Below, one piece after another: positions 47,890 through 59,200 of a stretch of 64,000 nt of DNA. The stretch lies in NCBI RefSeq assembly GCF_000002865.3, contig NW_001865043.1, forward strand, positions 1,171,018 to 1,235,017, read 5' to 3'. Under the pieces are notes generated by a model, which did not search any database, was not told where the DNA came from, and was given only the letters and a program-made list of their open reading frames with translations. The DNA is from Monosiga brevicollis MX1. Lineage: Eukaryota > Opisthokonta > Choanoflagellata > Craspedida > Salpingoecidae. Made by a program: the position numbers and the translations under genes. Within the stretch, counting starts at the first letter, position 1. Each line of letters begins with the position of its first letter.

Positions 47890-49188
47890 TCATGCCGGGC
47901 GATGACGACCGAGCGTCAACTGCATCAGGTTGGTCAACACATCTTCGACCGAATGCAGGTCCTCATCCGATTCCATGGTCTTGAGTTGCGAGCTGATCGC
48001 AGTCATGTGGCTCAGAGGCTCGTCGTCATCCAATTGTCGCAAACACTCGGTCAGCAGCTCAACAATCTACCCATCGTGAAAAGACGGAAGGTTGCCACGT
48101 GGTGGTGAATAACTGTCACGCAACGCTAACAATGCCTGAACCAAATGAAACCCAAAGCAGAAACGGTAACGAAAGAAAAAGCAAAAATAGCCAGCTTTTC
48201 GAACATGCGAACCTCAAAGATCTTCGTGCGGCGCTGCGGCGTGAGACCGCCGCTTGCGCGACGCCGGTAAATTTTCAGGTGTGAGGCTGCATAATCCAAT
48301 GGTGTCTTGCCCATTCCTACAACCAAAAGTTTAAACAAGCTTGTCAGGATTCCAAAGCGCAAAGCAAGGCCGACCAGAGAGTAGGCAAAGGAAAGGCACC
48401 TACTGTCTGTGGCGCGCACATCGGCGCCAGCCCGCAAAAGCGCTGTCACCACGCTAGTGTGGTTGGTGCACGCAGCCAAATGTAGCGGAGTATTTCCATT
48501 CATGTCCCGCAAGCTTTGATTCGCGCCTGTGCCTCGACAGTTGAACAACCCTTGATCAAACAACAGCGACGAAACGGGGCACCTGGCACCGCAGCAGCAG
48601 AACATGGATACGAACCGTGACTGCAAAGGTATTTGACCACAACCGCATTGCCTTGGCACGCAGCAAAATGCAGTGCGGTGCGATGTTTTTCGTCCGCTGC
48701 ATTAACATTAATGTCCTCAGCAATCAGGTCCATCACTGGCATCCGACAAGACGAGACAATGAGGGCATGGTAGCCTTTCCACTTGGTCTAGGCCCACCAA
48801 CTTCTCATGGCTAATACATAACACTTTGGATGGCACCTACGTGTGTTAAGGTCGGCTTTACCGGCCGCTTCACGAAACTTGGCTTGTTTGGCTACCGTGT
48901 CGGCACCAGCAGCGGGCATGGTTGGTTTGAGGTGGTGAGTTGGCCTGTTTCGCACATGAGCTCGGATGCTTCAAGCCACACCACAACAGGAGCCAAACTC
49001 GCACCTCTGGTGCTGTCCACGATGGTTTGCTCCACCTTGAAACGGTGGGCCCGAATCTTGGCCTTGGAGGAACTGAGCTTGTGAGTCAGGTGATGACGCA
49101 GTTCAGGGTTGGGTTCGTTGACCAGCGTAGCCGTGAGCGCGTCATCTCGTGCGGCCACTGCCGCAAAGTCCTCGGGTCGCAAGGCCAT
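47890..49188 (-). CDS. ANKRD54: ANKRD54-like ankyrin-repeat protein
   Basis: The start at 49188 gives MALRPEDFAAVAARDD, then a basic helix (KLSSSKAKIRAHRFK) that corresponds to the positively charged segment before the repeats in animal ANKRD54. Ankyrin exons follow: INVNAADEKHRTALHFAACQ (about 48690), MNGNTPLHLAACTNHTSVVT (about 48490, human GNTPLHLAACTNHVPVIT), and MGKTPLDYAASHLKIYRR (about 48300). The C-terminal helical exon reads IVELLTECLRQLDDDEPLSH and ends LTLGRHRPA at 47890, comparable to the human end. ANKRD54 (Liar) binds SH3 kinases such as Lyn and Btk and shuttles through the nucleus in animals; whether that role applies here is unknown. Exon borders are approximate. Confidence 0.82.
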
Positions 49189-49312
49189 GGTTGCCGGGAT
49201 GCCAAGCGACGCGTTCAAAAAAGAACCCCCCCGAAAAAAAAAAAAAAGGAGCGGATAGACGAAGAAGGACGCGACACACAGGGGTTTTTGCTAGAATCGC
49301 AACTGGGGGCAA

Positions 49313-49795
49313 TCACAAATACATGCGCACACCGCTCTTCCAATTGAAGCTATCAACGTTGCCGGTTGTGACTTGATACTTTTCTAGACTGGTGGGGCTG
49401 CTTGTGATTGGGAGTTCGTCGAGCTTATCCACACGTGCGCCCCAGCTGTTGAGGGCTTTGCCGCTGCGCATAAAGGTAACGATTTCGTCAATGGCCGAGC
49501 CTTGGCCTTTGAGCACAAAATGAACGAGATTGCGGTCTGCTGCCACGTTGGTAGCGCCGGCTTCAAGGTTTCTCTTTTGCGCTGCTCGAATCAGGGTCTG
49601 TCGGAACATGACCTGTGTAAAGGGAGCAGGACAGGCGTGAGGAACGCATTCAAACGCTCCAACACATGCAAGGAACAATACCTAGCACGAGAACACCGAT
49701 GCACGTACCTTTTGCACCTTGCCACGAGCTGCAAAACAGCGCACAACGGTGCCTCCAACGCCACCACCCGCCCGCGTCAGAACCTGCTCCGCCAT
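49313..49795 (-). CDS. Acylphosphatase-like protein
   Basis: Two exons join in phase: 49795-49709 (MAEQVLTRAGGGVGGTVVRC...) and 49612-49313. The pattern RGKVQKVMFRQTLIRAAQKR then GATN corresponds to the 'GxVQGVxFR..' loop and the catalytic Asn strand of acylphosphatases, with the phosphate-binding Arg in MFRQ and a candidate Asn in GATN. The canonical GVGFR glycines are replaced (KVMFR). The rest (VHFVLKGQGSAIDEIVTFMR, WGARVDKLDELP) fits the alpha/beta sandwich. These small enzymes hydrolyse acyl phosphates. Activity is plausible but unproven because the loop is divergent. It lies 124 bases upstream of the ANKRD54-like start, on the same strand. Confidence 0.72.
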
Positions 49796-50411
49796 CGACA
49801 AATCCGAACGCTGCTGATGATGATGATGGAAAAACAAAGAAAAAAGCTGTCAAACGTAGAGCACGAAAATGCTGACAAAAGACGGAAAAGGATGACAAAT
49901 GTCATTGTCATCATCAAACGTCAAACGCGGGATGTGAAGCCGTTCATAGCGCCGAGCATGTCACCTTGGCCTTGGCTTTGACTGATCAGGTGGGGCAAGA
50001 AGGGTCAAAGTGGATGTTATGTTGATGGAAACAGGACTGGAAGCAAGCTGCACACACGAGAGTGGGACCGAAGCTTTGGGGTGGCTGTTCGGTGGATTTA
50101 GGGAAGAAGCGTGTGTGCGTTTATTTTTTTTCCTTTTTTGAAAACATGCGCATGTAAAGACTTGGTTGCTTCAATTGCGGCTGTGCATCGCGGCAGACAA
50201 GCAGAAAGAAGGAAGTACAAGAAAAAGAAGAGGCAAAACACAAAACCGGCCCTTCGGAAAAAAAAAAAAAAATAGGGAAAAGCGGAGAGGAGACTGATAT
50301 ACCTAATGTCCTAAACTCTCATGACCAGTACAATGGACAACGGTAGCAGGTGGGGCCACGGGGGACCAAGGACCATGTCCGTACAGGCAGGTGGGAGGCG
50401 GCCACGCCCGT
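49796..50411. other. Intergenic stretch without recognised gene
   Basis: Contains short A and T tracts but no coding exon or RNA gene that I can support. It should hold the promoter of the acylphosphatase-like gene and the 3' end of the next minus-strand gene. Confidence 0.4.
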
Positions 50412-51383
50412 TTAGTGCTGACCGGCGCGGGCAGCAGCAGCAAGGGAGAGGCGGTGCTTCTCGAGCAGGCGGCCAACCGATGATGGGCAGAGGTCAGTGA
50501 CGTAGCCGAGGATCTGCTGGATGCCTTGGAAGATGGCCTGGAAAAGCTGGTCGTTGCGCCAGTCGGGGTCAATGTCCGTCAGGGTGTTCTCGATGATGAC
50601 AATGGCCTCGTCCACGGTGGCGACGATGGCAGAGCAGGTGGAGCAGTTGCTCTCAGCAATGGTGGTAAGATTGGCAATGAGGTCGTGGCTGATGATCTTC
50701 ATGTCACGCACGGCCTCGGCCAGCTTCTGCTTGGTGGCAGGATCCGTTTCCGCGCTCTCCGCGACCTCAAGGCCCATTTCAGCGGCGGTCAGGACAATTT
50801 GGATGCCAGTGACCACCTGTTCCAAAACGCGAACTTGGCTGGCGTTGAGGCACTGATTGTTATCGCCAAGGCGCAAGCGCAGAGCTGAATCGGGGCAGAC
50901 CGTCTCGACAATGGCAAGAATGTCGTTGACGGCCTGCACAATGACCTTGTACACGGTGTCGTTGCGCCAGTTGGGCTCGATGCGGTTCAGGGTCTCCTCG
51001 ATGGAAATGACGGTCATGTTGACCACCTGGGCAATCTGAGAGCAGGTGCCGCACGAGCTGTCGACAATGGCGGTCAGATTGTTCACGAGATCAATGTTGA
51101 CCGCATCGATGATCTTGGCGGCCAGCTCAAGGCTTTGCTTGGTGTCAGGGTTTGACTCGGCAGCAGCAGCAATGTCAAGGGCAGTCACGGTGGCGGTCAA
51201 GGTGATGTGAATACCGGTGATGGCCTCCTTGAGTTCCTTGTCTTGCTGAGGAGTGAGGCAGCTTCCGTTGGTGGCCGTCGGAGCCAGGTCGTGAAGCAAG
51301 TTTGCGTCGCGGCTCTCAAAGGGGCGGGCAGTGGCCAACGCCACCACCGCCACCAGGAGAATGGCAGTCAAACGCGTCCACAT
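50412..51383 (-). CDS. Secreted protein with two tandem copies of a helical four-Cys module
   Basis: A single exon of 323 residues. The start at 51383 opens a signal peptide (MWTRLTAILLVAVVALATA). Two copies of a module of about 125 residues follow, at about residues 41-165 and 178-302. Shared landmarks are C-L-(T/N)-(P/A)-(Q/S), an (I/V)-x-T-G-I-x-I-x-L-T-A strand or helix, DTKQSLELAAK versus ATKQKLAEAVR, a SSCGTCS versus SNCSTCS pair, (I/L)-x-x-I-(E/D)-P-(N/D)-WRND, and ETVCPDS versus TDLCPSS. Each copy has four Cys. Predicted to be almost all helix, with several N-glycosylation sequons. I recognise no family. It is divergent from EXOG across an 869-base gap. Confidence 0.8.
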   Translation of the reverse strand: MWTRLTAILLVAVVALATARPFESRDANLLHDLAPTATNGSCLTPQQDKELKEAITGIHITLTATVTALDIAAAAESNPDTKQSLELAAKIIDAVNIDLVNNLTAIVDSSCGTCSQIAQVVNMTVISIEETLNRIEPNWRNDTVYKVIVQAVNDILAIVETVCPDSALRLRLGDNNQCLNASQVRVLEQVVTGIQIVLTAAEMGLEVAESAETDPATKQKLAEAVRDMKIISHDLIANLTTIAESNCSTCSAIVATVDEAIVIIENTLTDIDPDWRNDQLFQAIFQGIQQILGYVTDLCPSSVGRLLEKHRLSLAAAARAGQH

Positions 51384-52252
51384 GGTGATGATGGATGTTG
51401 ATCCGGGTTTGATGTAACTCTGGGAACCCAAGGACGGATGGGGTGCACACAATCGTGAGAAGAAAAAGAGGTGCCGATTTCAACGAAACAAAGCAACGGT
51501 CCGTCACCAAAAAGGGCAGCCACATCCATGCAAGGAAGGGCTTTTGTACCCTTTCCACTCGTCGCGTCAACGTACAAAACACCCACAAAACACGACAAAC
51601 AAAAAAAGAAACGAAATGGCATCGCAATACGACGGCAGCTCCAGGCAGAAGCAGAAAGCAGGCCATCCAAAAACGGCAGCGCCGCCACTGCACAGCGCAC
51701 CCAACCACAGTCATGCAGGACTCACCAAAGAAAAGGAAAAAAAATGGCACTCGACGTTGGTGGAGAGCGCATACATGCCCCATCTCTTTGCAAGCCAAAG
51801 TAAGCAAGAACTTTTGTCGCACGGGCCACATTTCGCATCTCGCCACAAGGTTAAGCACTTGCTTCTGTGACCCTGCCGTGCTTCATTAGGGGAGGCAAGG
51901 TGTCGACGTTATGGAAGATTGCGACGTCGGCTTGCTTCCGCAGAAAACCGCACGTGCGTCACCTTTTGCCCCCGCCTGTGCCGGCGTCCAGCGCAACTTG
52001 ACCCAAACTTGGAGGAGAGAGAGAGGGCCGGTAAGGGGCTTCCCCTGTTGACACAATACACACGTAGGCCCACCTTTCCCCCCATCGCCGCTGGTTGTCC
52101 CGCCCCCAGCGTGCGTGCGTGCGTGCAGTCTCCACGGAGACTAACAAACACCCAGCGGAGACTGGTAGGGCATGGGATGTCAGCAATTAGGTTGTCAGAA
52201 GAATTTGTGGACCAGATGTCAGATTTGGTTGAACGAGCAGCAGACCGTGGTC
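51384..52252. other. Intergenic stretch between divergent genes
   Basis: Lies between the starts of the secreted duplicated-module gene and EXOG. Open frames here have no recognisable features and biased composition; none is supported. An upstream in-frame Met for EXOG exists at 52172 but gives an unlikely N-terminus. Confidence 0.4.
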
Positions 52253-54107
52253 ATGGCGATGAACAGCCTGGCCTGCGTGGTGGCGGGGGCTTCGCTCGGA
52301 CTCTTTCTCAATTGGCAACGGGCCGGATCCGGGGGGCAGATGCCGGGCTCAGGAGGAGGAGTGAGGCAGGAAGTTGATCATGAGCGGCCGCTGGCTGTGA
52401 CAGGCTTGGCGCCGGGCAAGTATGGGTTGCCCAGTCTGGAAAACGTGCGATTGCACGGGCACTACATCACCTCGATCAACCACCGCACTCGGGTGCCCAA
52501 TTGGGTTCTGCAACACCTGACGGCCGAGAGCCTGGCTCTGGGAGATGCCGATCGCAAGTTTGCTCGCTTTACCGAAGATGACTACGTTCACCTTCCTTTC
52601 CGGTAGCTGCTGCCTATGCAAGCACGCGTCCTAGCTGGTGGCAGTTGGCGCTCGCTGGCCCCGCATTCTCACTCTCCTGCGCGCGCTGCTGCTGCTGCTG
52701 ATAGGGCACAACTGAATGATTACCGGCGCAGTGGCTACTCACGCGGGCACTTGGTGCCTGCCGGCGATTCACACTTCTCCACGGTCAGAGCAAATGTCGT
52801 TGAAGGATGATGCCAAGGGCGCCACGTGATTCTTCCAATGCAAGGGCGCCACATGATTTTACCCCCTTTTTTTTTATGTTGGCCTCTCCCATCCACCTCG
52901 CAGGATGCCATGCAATCGACGTTTCTTCTCAGCTCCAACATTGTGCCGCAAGACATGTCCATGAACGGTTGCGACTGGCTGCGGTTGGAAAAGTGGACAC
53001 GCGACCTGACCCGCCAGTATCGCAACGTCTATGTCGTCTCCGGTCCCCTTTGGCTGCCCTCGCGTGACCCCGAAACGGGCAAGATGGTGATCACACACGA
53101 GGTAATCAGCCGAGTGCTTCTGGCCCCATGGCTCCACCCAATCCATTGTGGCTAAGATGGATGACCCCACATCCTCGCTTTGGCCCAACGTTGACCGCAC
53201 CCGACAGGTCATTGGGCAGAACCAAGTGCACGTCCCAACGCATCTCTTCAAGGCCGTCTTGGCCGAGCAAGAAGACGGCCAAGACCGTGCAGTGGCTGGT
53301 AAGCTAGCCCCAAACTTGCTCTGGGCCCCAAATTTTAGCTTGATTCTTTTTATGCCGTGGGCTCCGGGCTCTTCAGTGCCATTGGCGCTGATGTTTGCTG
53401 ATCTTCATGTGGCATGTGTGCTTGACGACTGGCCTTAGCCTTTATCATGCCGAATCGGCCCATCAAGGATGAGCTTCCCTTGCAACACTACCAGGTCAGC
53501 CCGTGTGCCGTAGGCCTTGATCGTTCCTCTGGCTCTCTTTGCATACGCAGGATTGGAAGTAGACTGCTCGTTGCATTTTGCATTTCCTATTCCGCAAGCC
53601 TGCGCACCTCTCTCTCACGGGGCCGGCCGTAGGTCCCCGTCTCTGAGGTGGAGCGCATGGCGGGTATTCACATCTTTCCCAAAGCGCAATTGGATTCGGC
53701 GTTGGATCTGTGTGCGAGCCTCACTTGTGACCATGCGGGCAACAACTTTGTTCCACGCTGGCGTCTCTTTGGCCGCATCATTCTCGCCGAGTCTCGTAAG
53801 TCTGCCTCGCCCCCTACAACCCAACCTGGCGCTGCCCATCTTCAGGCTGATGTGCCCCATGCTCCCAAAATGCCACAGTTGCGGAGTTGGACCAGCTTCA
53901 AAATGATATGAACAACCTGTATGTCGCTCGTGCATTCAACACTCTGCTGGTGGGGGCGCCTCATTTCCTCACCGCCCGTCCCTGGCTGATACGTTCAGGG
54001 AATTCAAAAAGTGGGAATACGACATGTACATGCGCGAAGTCGACAAGTCTCGTGCCCGACTTGACAACAACAAGAACAACAACAACAACAACAACAACTG
54101 GAGATAA
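52253..54107 (+). CDS. EXOG: EXOG-type mitochondrial DNA/RNA nuclease
   Basis: Eight exons join in phase to 361 residues: 52253-52602, 52705-52783, 52904-53101, 53208-53298, 53439-53494, 53633-53795, 53879-53918 and 53999-54107. The start at 52253 gives a hydrophobic anchor (MAMNSLACVVAGASLGLFL) suited to mitochondrial import. The beta-beta-alpha metal nuclease core has RVPNWVLQHLTAESLALGDA, the catalytic His in SGYSRGHLVPAGD, the metal-binding Asn in LLSSNIVPQDMSMNGCDW, and YVVSGPLWLP. Human EXOG has SRGHMAPAG at the same site rather than the DRGH of EndoG, so this is the EXOG branch. A C-terminal coiled segment ends in a poly-Asn tract from an (AAC)n repeat (about 54066-54098). The length is close to the human protein. 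Confidence 0.93.
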
Positions 54108-54277
54108 CCGCTTCGGCCCTGCCACCTCAGACTCACACCAATTGAGCCACACACCCGAGCCACGCGAACACACACACTCAACCGTTCAGTCCGAATGAAT
54201 GTTTTGTCTGACAATTTCAGAGATTTTATGATCTTCCAAACTCGCGGTTTTACCTTTTCTTCGTCTCTTTCTGCACG

Positions 54278-54729
54278 ATGGCATCGCTGGTTGCGGAAGC
54301 TGCTCAGTTGATCAAGGGGGCGCCGGCCTTTGTGCATTGCCGCGATGCCGATGCCGTGGCTGCGCTATTGGCCAACATGCGGCGCGATGGACCCAGCAAG
54401 TTTCAGGTCATTGCCGACTTTGATTATACTCTGACTCGGTTTCGGCTGGACGATGGCGAGCGGAGCGCTTCAACGCATGCCTGTGGTGCGTATCGTCAGG
54501 ACTGCACTGAGCCTGGGTTGTTCCCTTTCAGCCCTGCCCGCTGGTCATGCAACTTACTCTTTGCTCTCTTGCTGCAGTGGAGCAAAGCCCGCAGCTGGGA
54601 GAAGATTTTGCCCAGCGTACGCGCGCGCTGTTCAACAAGTACTATCCAATCGAGGTGTCGGACATTCCAGAAGAAGAGAAGATTCCTCACATGATTGCTT
54701 GGTGGACCTCGGTACAGATGATTGCGCGG

Positions 54730-54798
<69 letters not shown>

Positions 54799-55743
54799 GC
54801 GCACACACACACACACACGAACACACACACACCTGTCCCCCGCACACCATTTCTCTTCATCTATCCTGTGGTGGCTCACACGAGTCGTGCTTGAATGATT
54901 CCGTCCCCTCTGGCGATGCACCGCCCGCGATGCAGGCTCACAAGCTGATGATGGAGTACAAGTTGCACCGCAACCATCTCAAGGAAATGGTCAAGAACTC
55001 GCGGCTACAGCTGCGTGGTGGCACTGAACAGCTGTTTGCTGCTTGTCAGAGCCATGATGCACCCTTCCACATCTTCAGCGCCGGCCTGTACGACGTCATT
55101 CACGCTTTCCTGGCGCACCACAACCTTGAGAAACTGGGCATGCACGTTGTCTCGAACATGATGTCTTTTGACCAGGACGGCTTTCTCACCGACTTCCAAG
55201 GCACCCTCATTCACTCTCTCAACAAGAACAGCAAGGCCCTCCGCGACTCGCCCGAGTGGGACCGCATCAAGGTGAGTAAGGGCCGACCTCAGGCCCAATG
55301 TATCGCTTGCCAACAACCATGCATGCCCTGAATTATGCCAAGTCATTCTTCCCCTTGCTCCTGTGGACTGTAGGATCGCGGCAATGTCTTGCTTCTAGGG
55401 GATAACCTAGGCGATGTGTTTATGTGCAAAGGCCTCGCCACCACCAACTGCCTGCGCGTTGGCTTCTTGAATGACCGGTGTGACAACGTTCACCGTTACC
55501 CGAGCCGTTTGCACTTTGTTTTTGTTTTGTTTTTGTTTTTTTAAAGGTTTATGTTGTTTACGGCTGAGCCTGGTATGCTTGACCTCACCACGACCATCAC
55601 CCCTTTTTAGCGCCGAGGAACGTCGTGCCCAGTACCTGGACACCTACGACATTGTGATCGAGAGTGATCCCGACATGTCCTTTGTCAATGAACTCACCGA
55701 CTGGATTCTAAGTGCCAGCTCAGAAGGACGCAAAACTGAATAG
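54278..55743 (+). CDS. NT5C3: Cytosolic 5'-nucleotidase III (pyrimidine 5'-nucleotidase)
   Basis: Five exons join in phase to 304 residues: 54278-54485, 54578-54711, 54936-55271, 55374-55477 and 55611-55743. This HAD-family enzyme removes phosphate from UMP and CMP. The nucleophile motif is in [17 protein letters not shown], followed by [38 protein letters not shown] (motif II Ser), the lysine in SLNKNSKAL, and motif III in [13 protein letters not shown]. The length matches human NT5C3A. Intron 2 contains a long (CA)n microsatellite. The gene starts 170 bases after the EXOG stop on the same strand. Confidence 0.95.
54731..54832. repeat. (CA)n microsatellite in NT5C3 intron 2
   Basis: About 100 bases of CA repeat with CGCG interruptions inside the intron 54712-54935. 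Length variation here should not alter the protein. Confidence 0.95.
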
Positions 55744-56250
55744 CGGGATTGAGACCCGCGCACGGCTCCTGACCATCTTAGCCATGAGAGGAGAGGTGTA
55801 CTGACCGGAGAATGAGAATCAAACCCTATTATTTCTTTTGATTGTGATGATGTTATGACCACCACCACCCCATAAAAAAAAAAAAGGAGAAGAAGCAAAA
55901 GAAGAAGAAGGCATGCCAGCACGAGCGAGAAGCAATGCGTGGCCAGAGTAGCGCCACACAGCACCCAAGCACCAGCACCCATGCTCTCCGTCCCTACTGT
56001 GTGTACAAAAAGTTCAGTTCCTCTCTCTCTCTCTCACAAAAAAATTCAGTTTTGTGACCGTTTGAGTGTCGTCACTACACGACAAAACGTCTTGCCGCCT
56101 TACGAGTGCAGCAGAGAGCCAAAGGCCAGTGGCCACTTTGGAAGCGTCCAGCTGGGGGAGGACGTGCGGTGGCGGCAGGTTCGGGGTGCAGTATTTGGTG
56201 GCTTAGAGTGTGGGATTGGGGAGTCGTCAAGGCTTGAGCAGAGCATCGCC
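55744..56250. other. Intergenic stretch upstream of FCP1
   Basis: Holds the 3' end of NT5C3 and the presumed FCP1 promoter. Short A tracts and a small CT tract (about 56020-56036) are present; no coding exon was recognised. Confidence 0.45.
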
Positions 56251-59200
56251 ATGTCTGAGCCCTGCCAACACCCGGAGCTCTACGGCCAGCTCTGTACCCG
56301 CTGTGGCGAGGAGGTCTCAGTTGACGAGCTCCAGAACCACCAGCCCATCGTTGGAGGTGGCATCAGCAACGTTGGCTTGAGCGTTCGGCGCGAGGTTTGT
56401 GTGCCCCCTGCCCCCTGCCCCCTTTTGTTTTCAAAAATTGCTTCCTCGACTTTGGTTCTCGCCCCGCACCTTGGCTGAGTCGAATGGCCCGTCGACGCAA
56501 CAGAATGCCCAGCAATATGGTCAGGAAAACGCGAACAAGCTGCTCGAAGCGCGCAAGCTCATTCTCATTCTCGATCTCGACAAGACGCTCATTCACTCAA
56601 CCAGTGCGCTACCCCCTCGCCTCTTCCCTCCCCTCCATCGCAAAGCCACTGATTTACACTTTCAATCACTTCTGCTTGCTTGCTGAACCGCAGTCGACTC
56701 AATCGCTAGCCACTGGCTGCGCGAGGGAGTGTATGACATCTTTCATGTAAGGTCGAGGCCCATGCTCTCCTCCTCCTTTCCCATGACCGGTCCCATGCCT
56801 CATGTCGCCTCCTTCTCCTGCGTGCACGCACACTCAGTTTGACCTTGGTAAACACACTTACTACACCAAAGTCCGACCAGGTCTCCATGGTCAGTCATTT
56901 CGTCGCCACCATTTGCCTCGCCACCGCCAGTCCAGGCCAGCAACATCCGCTTGATTCGACCCCACACATCTTCATGCCTTTGGCCTTACGCCCTACATTT
57001 TCCTTGGCCTGTGGGACCCACGCTAGCCTTTTTGGAAGACCTTTATCCCTACTATGAGATGCACATTTATACCATGGGGCGCCGAAATTATGCTGAGCGC
57101 ATCCTCCGGTGAGTTGAGGGTATCGATGCGCCGACCCCATGCCCTTGCTGTCTTTCCTGCCCTACAGAGCAAAGCCCTCACCTTGAAACGGCGCCGCCAT
57201 GGGCCTGTCTGGTACTTTTAGTATCATCGACCCGAGCAACCGCTTCTTCTCCACGCGCATCTTGACTCAAGACGAGAGCTTCAGCATCGAAAACAAAGCC
57301 AAGGTCTGCCCAAAAAAACCATAAAAAAACCATAAAAAAAAAAACCATAAAAAAAAAAACAATGCCCTTTGACCACCGGCCAGCGCTTCTCGGCAACAAC
57401 TTGACACCGGTCTCACCCTCGGTCTGTTCCTACTCCTGCATCTGTAGAACTTGGATGCCCTCTTGCCCGGTGGCGACAGCATGGCCGTAATCCTGGATGA
57501 TCTGCCCGCAGTCTGGGATTTCCAAACCAATGTGGTGCCTGCTTTGCCCTATGAGTTTTTCAAGCATGTTGAAGAAGTCAACGCCATCCCCCAACAACGG
57601 TTCGTCCGCCTTTGGGCCCAAGCTATTCCGAATCCGCCTTGCCGATGAATTTACTTATTTTAGTTCGATTCTCACTGTCTGCTATCGCGAGCTGTGTGCT
57701 TAGGAGCCAGTCTGATCGTCGTATGGCGCGCAAGCATGAGGCTTTACAACGGTAGGTTTGCCGGCCACCAGCTAAAGTTACGCTTCCTCTACCGCCTCCA
57801 CCACGTTTCTCGCGATTTGGCTGTTGCAATCTCAAGACAAACCACCAACCCCCTCCCCCTTCCCCTTCCTGACACCTGCTGATTTGCAGAATGCATGCCA
57901 GCAATGCCATTCGCATTACGGACCGGCTCATCGAGCCTTTGTATCGAGCCTTCCGCCAACATGCCTCCACGATGACGGAAGAAAACCCAGAGCACCAGGC
58001 ACATCAAGCCACCACCGACGCCGAGTCTTGGAGTAACGCCGTTGCACTCGCCCTGGTCACCCACCTGCGTACTGCCATTGATTGGGATGGCCTTGAAGCC
58101 ATCAGCTCAGCTGTCGATTCATTTTGCAAGACGCTTACCCTCAATGAGGACCAGCGAAAGGTGCGAAGCATCAGGACTGACATAAGACTGCGAGCAGTTG
58201 AGGGTGGCGCCTCACGTGACAGTTTTGTTCTTCTCTATTGCGTAGGAAGTACAACAGTGGGCGCGAGATCAGGAGGAACAGGTGCGCGAGGCTCTACGTG
58301 CTAGCCAGACCCACAGCAATGCCACGCAGCATGGACGGGACCTGCAGCGTCGTGCGCGGTTGGCGGAAGACGTGGTGCGAAACGAGGTCTTGGCAGCAGC
58401 CGAGGCCGTAGCGACGGCCTTTCGTGATCTCGAATGCACGTTTGAAGTGGTGCCGCTTCCACCCTATGCGGCCCATTACTGCTGCTGTGGTACAGAAACG
58501 ATCATCATCAAGGCCCGTAAGCGCCACGTGGGCAATGCCGGACCGGTCCTGGCTGAGCGCTTTGCTGCAGCCCGCCGCTTCATCCTGGGACAAGCCACTT
58601 GCCTACGCGACCTCACTGTCAACCAGGTGGAGATTGAGGCCGACTTTGGTTCGTGGCTCTGCCAACTCGTGCGCAACGAGAAGGAAAAGGGCGTCGACGA
58701 AGCCATTCGCAGCCGCCTGCGCTGCTTTGAGCCCTTGGATGCTGCCCTCCTGGTGATGGTCGCGAAGCGTTTCTGCCCTTGCGATGCGTGGGCACCTGTA
58801 CGTATCGCATGGTGACACGCTATGACACAAATGGTTTCAAGTAGCACACACAAGCGGGACAGACACAGGCGTATGGGACTTTCTCTCTGATCGTCTGGTA
58901 TTTGGTTACTCGCCTGTTTGGCCACCAGAGGGTCGTGATATGCTTGTTGGGGCGTGCGTTGTAAACTGACGGGTGTTTTTCTACGCTGGTTGCCGGCTTT
59001 GGCCAACTCGCGCGTAGGACGTGGACACTTCAGCCATATTGAGCGTCATTCTCGATACCCTGCGCTCCGCACCAGAGCGACGGCTCCGACTGGCAGCGCC
59101 CCCAGACCGCGATCCCACGCTCCGTGTTGTGGGAACCGCCCTCAAAACGCTTCATACATCATTCTTTGACCAGTATGATCGCGGCATCAAGCCCAACACG

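Noticed and set aside
48960-49347. Plus-strand frame opposite the ANKRD54 first exon
   Set aside because: No domain, and opposite to an exon that matches ANKRD54 in order and composition.
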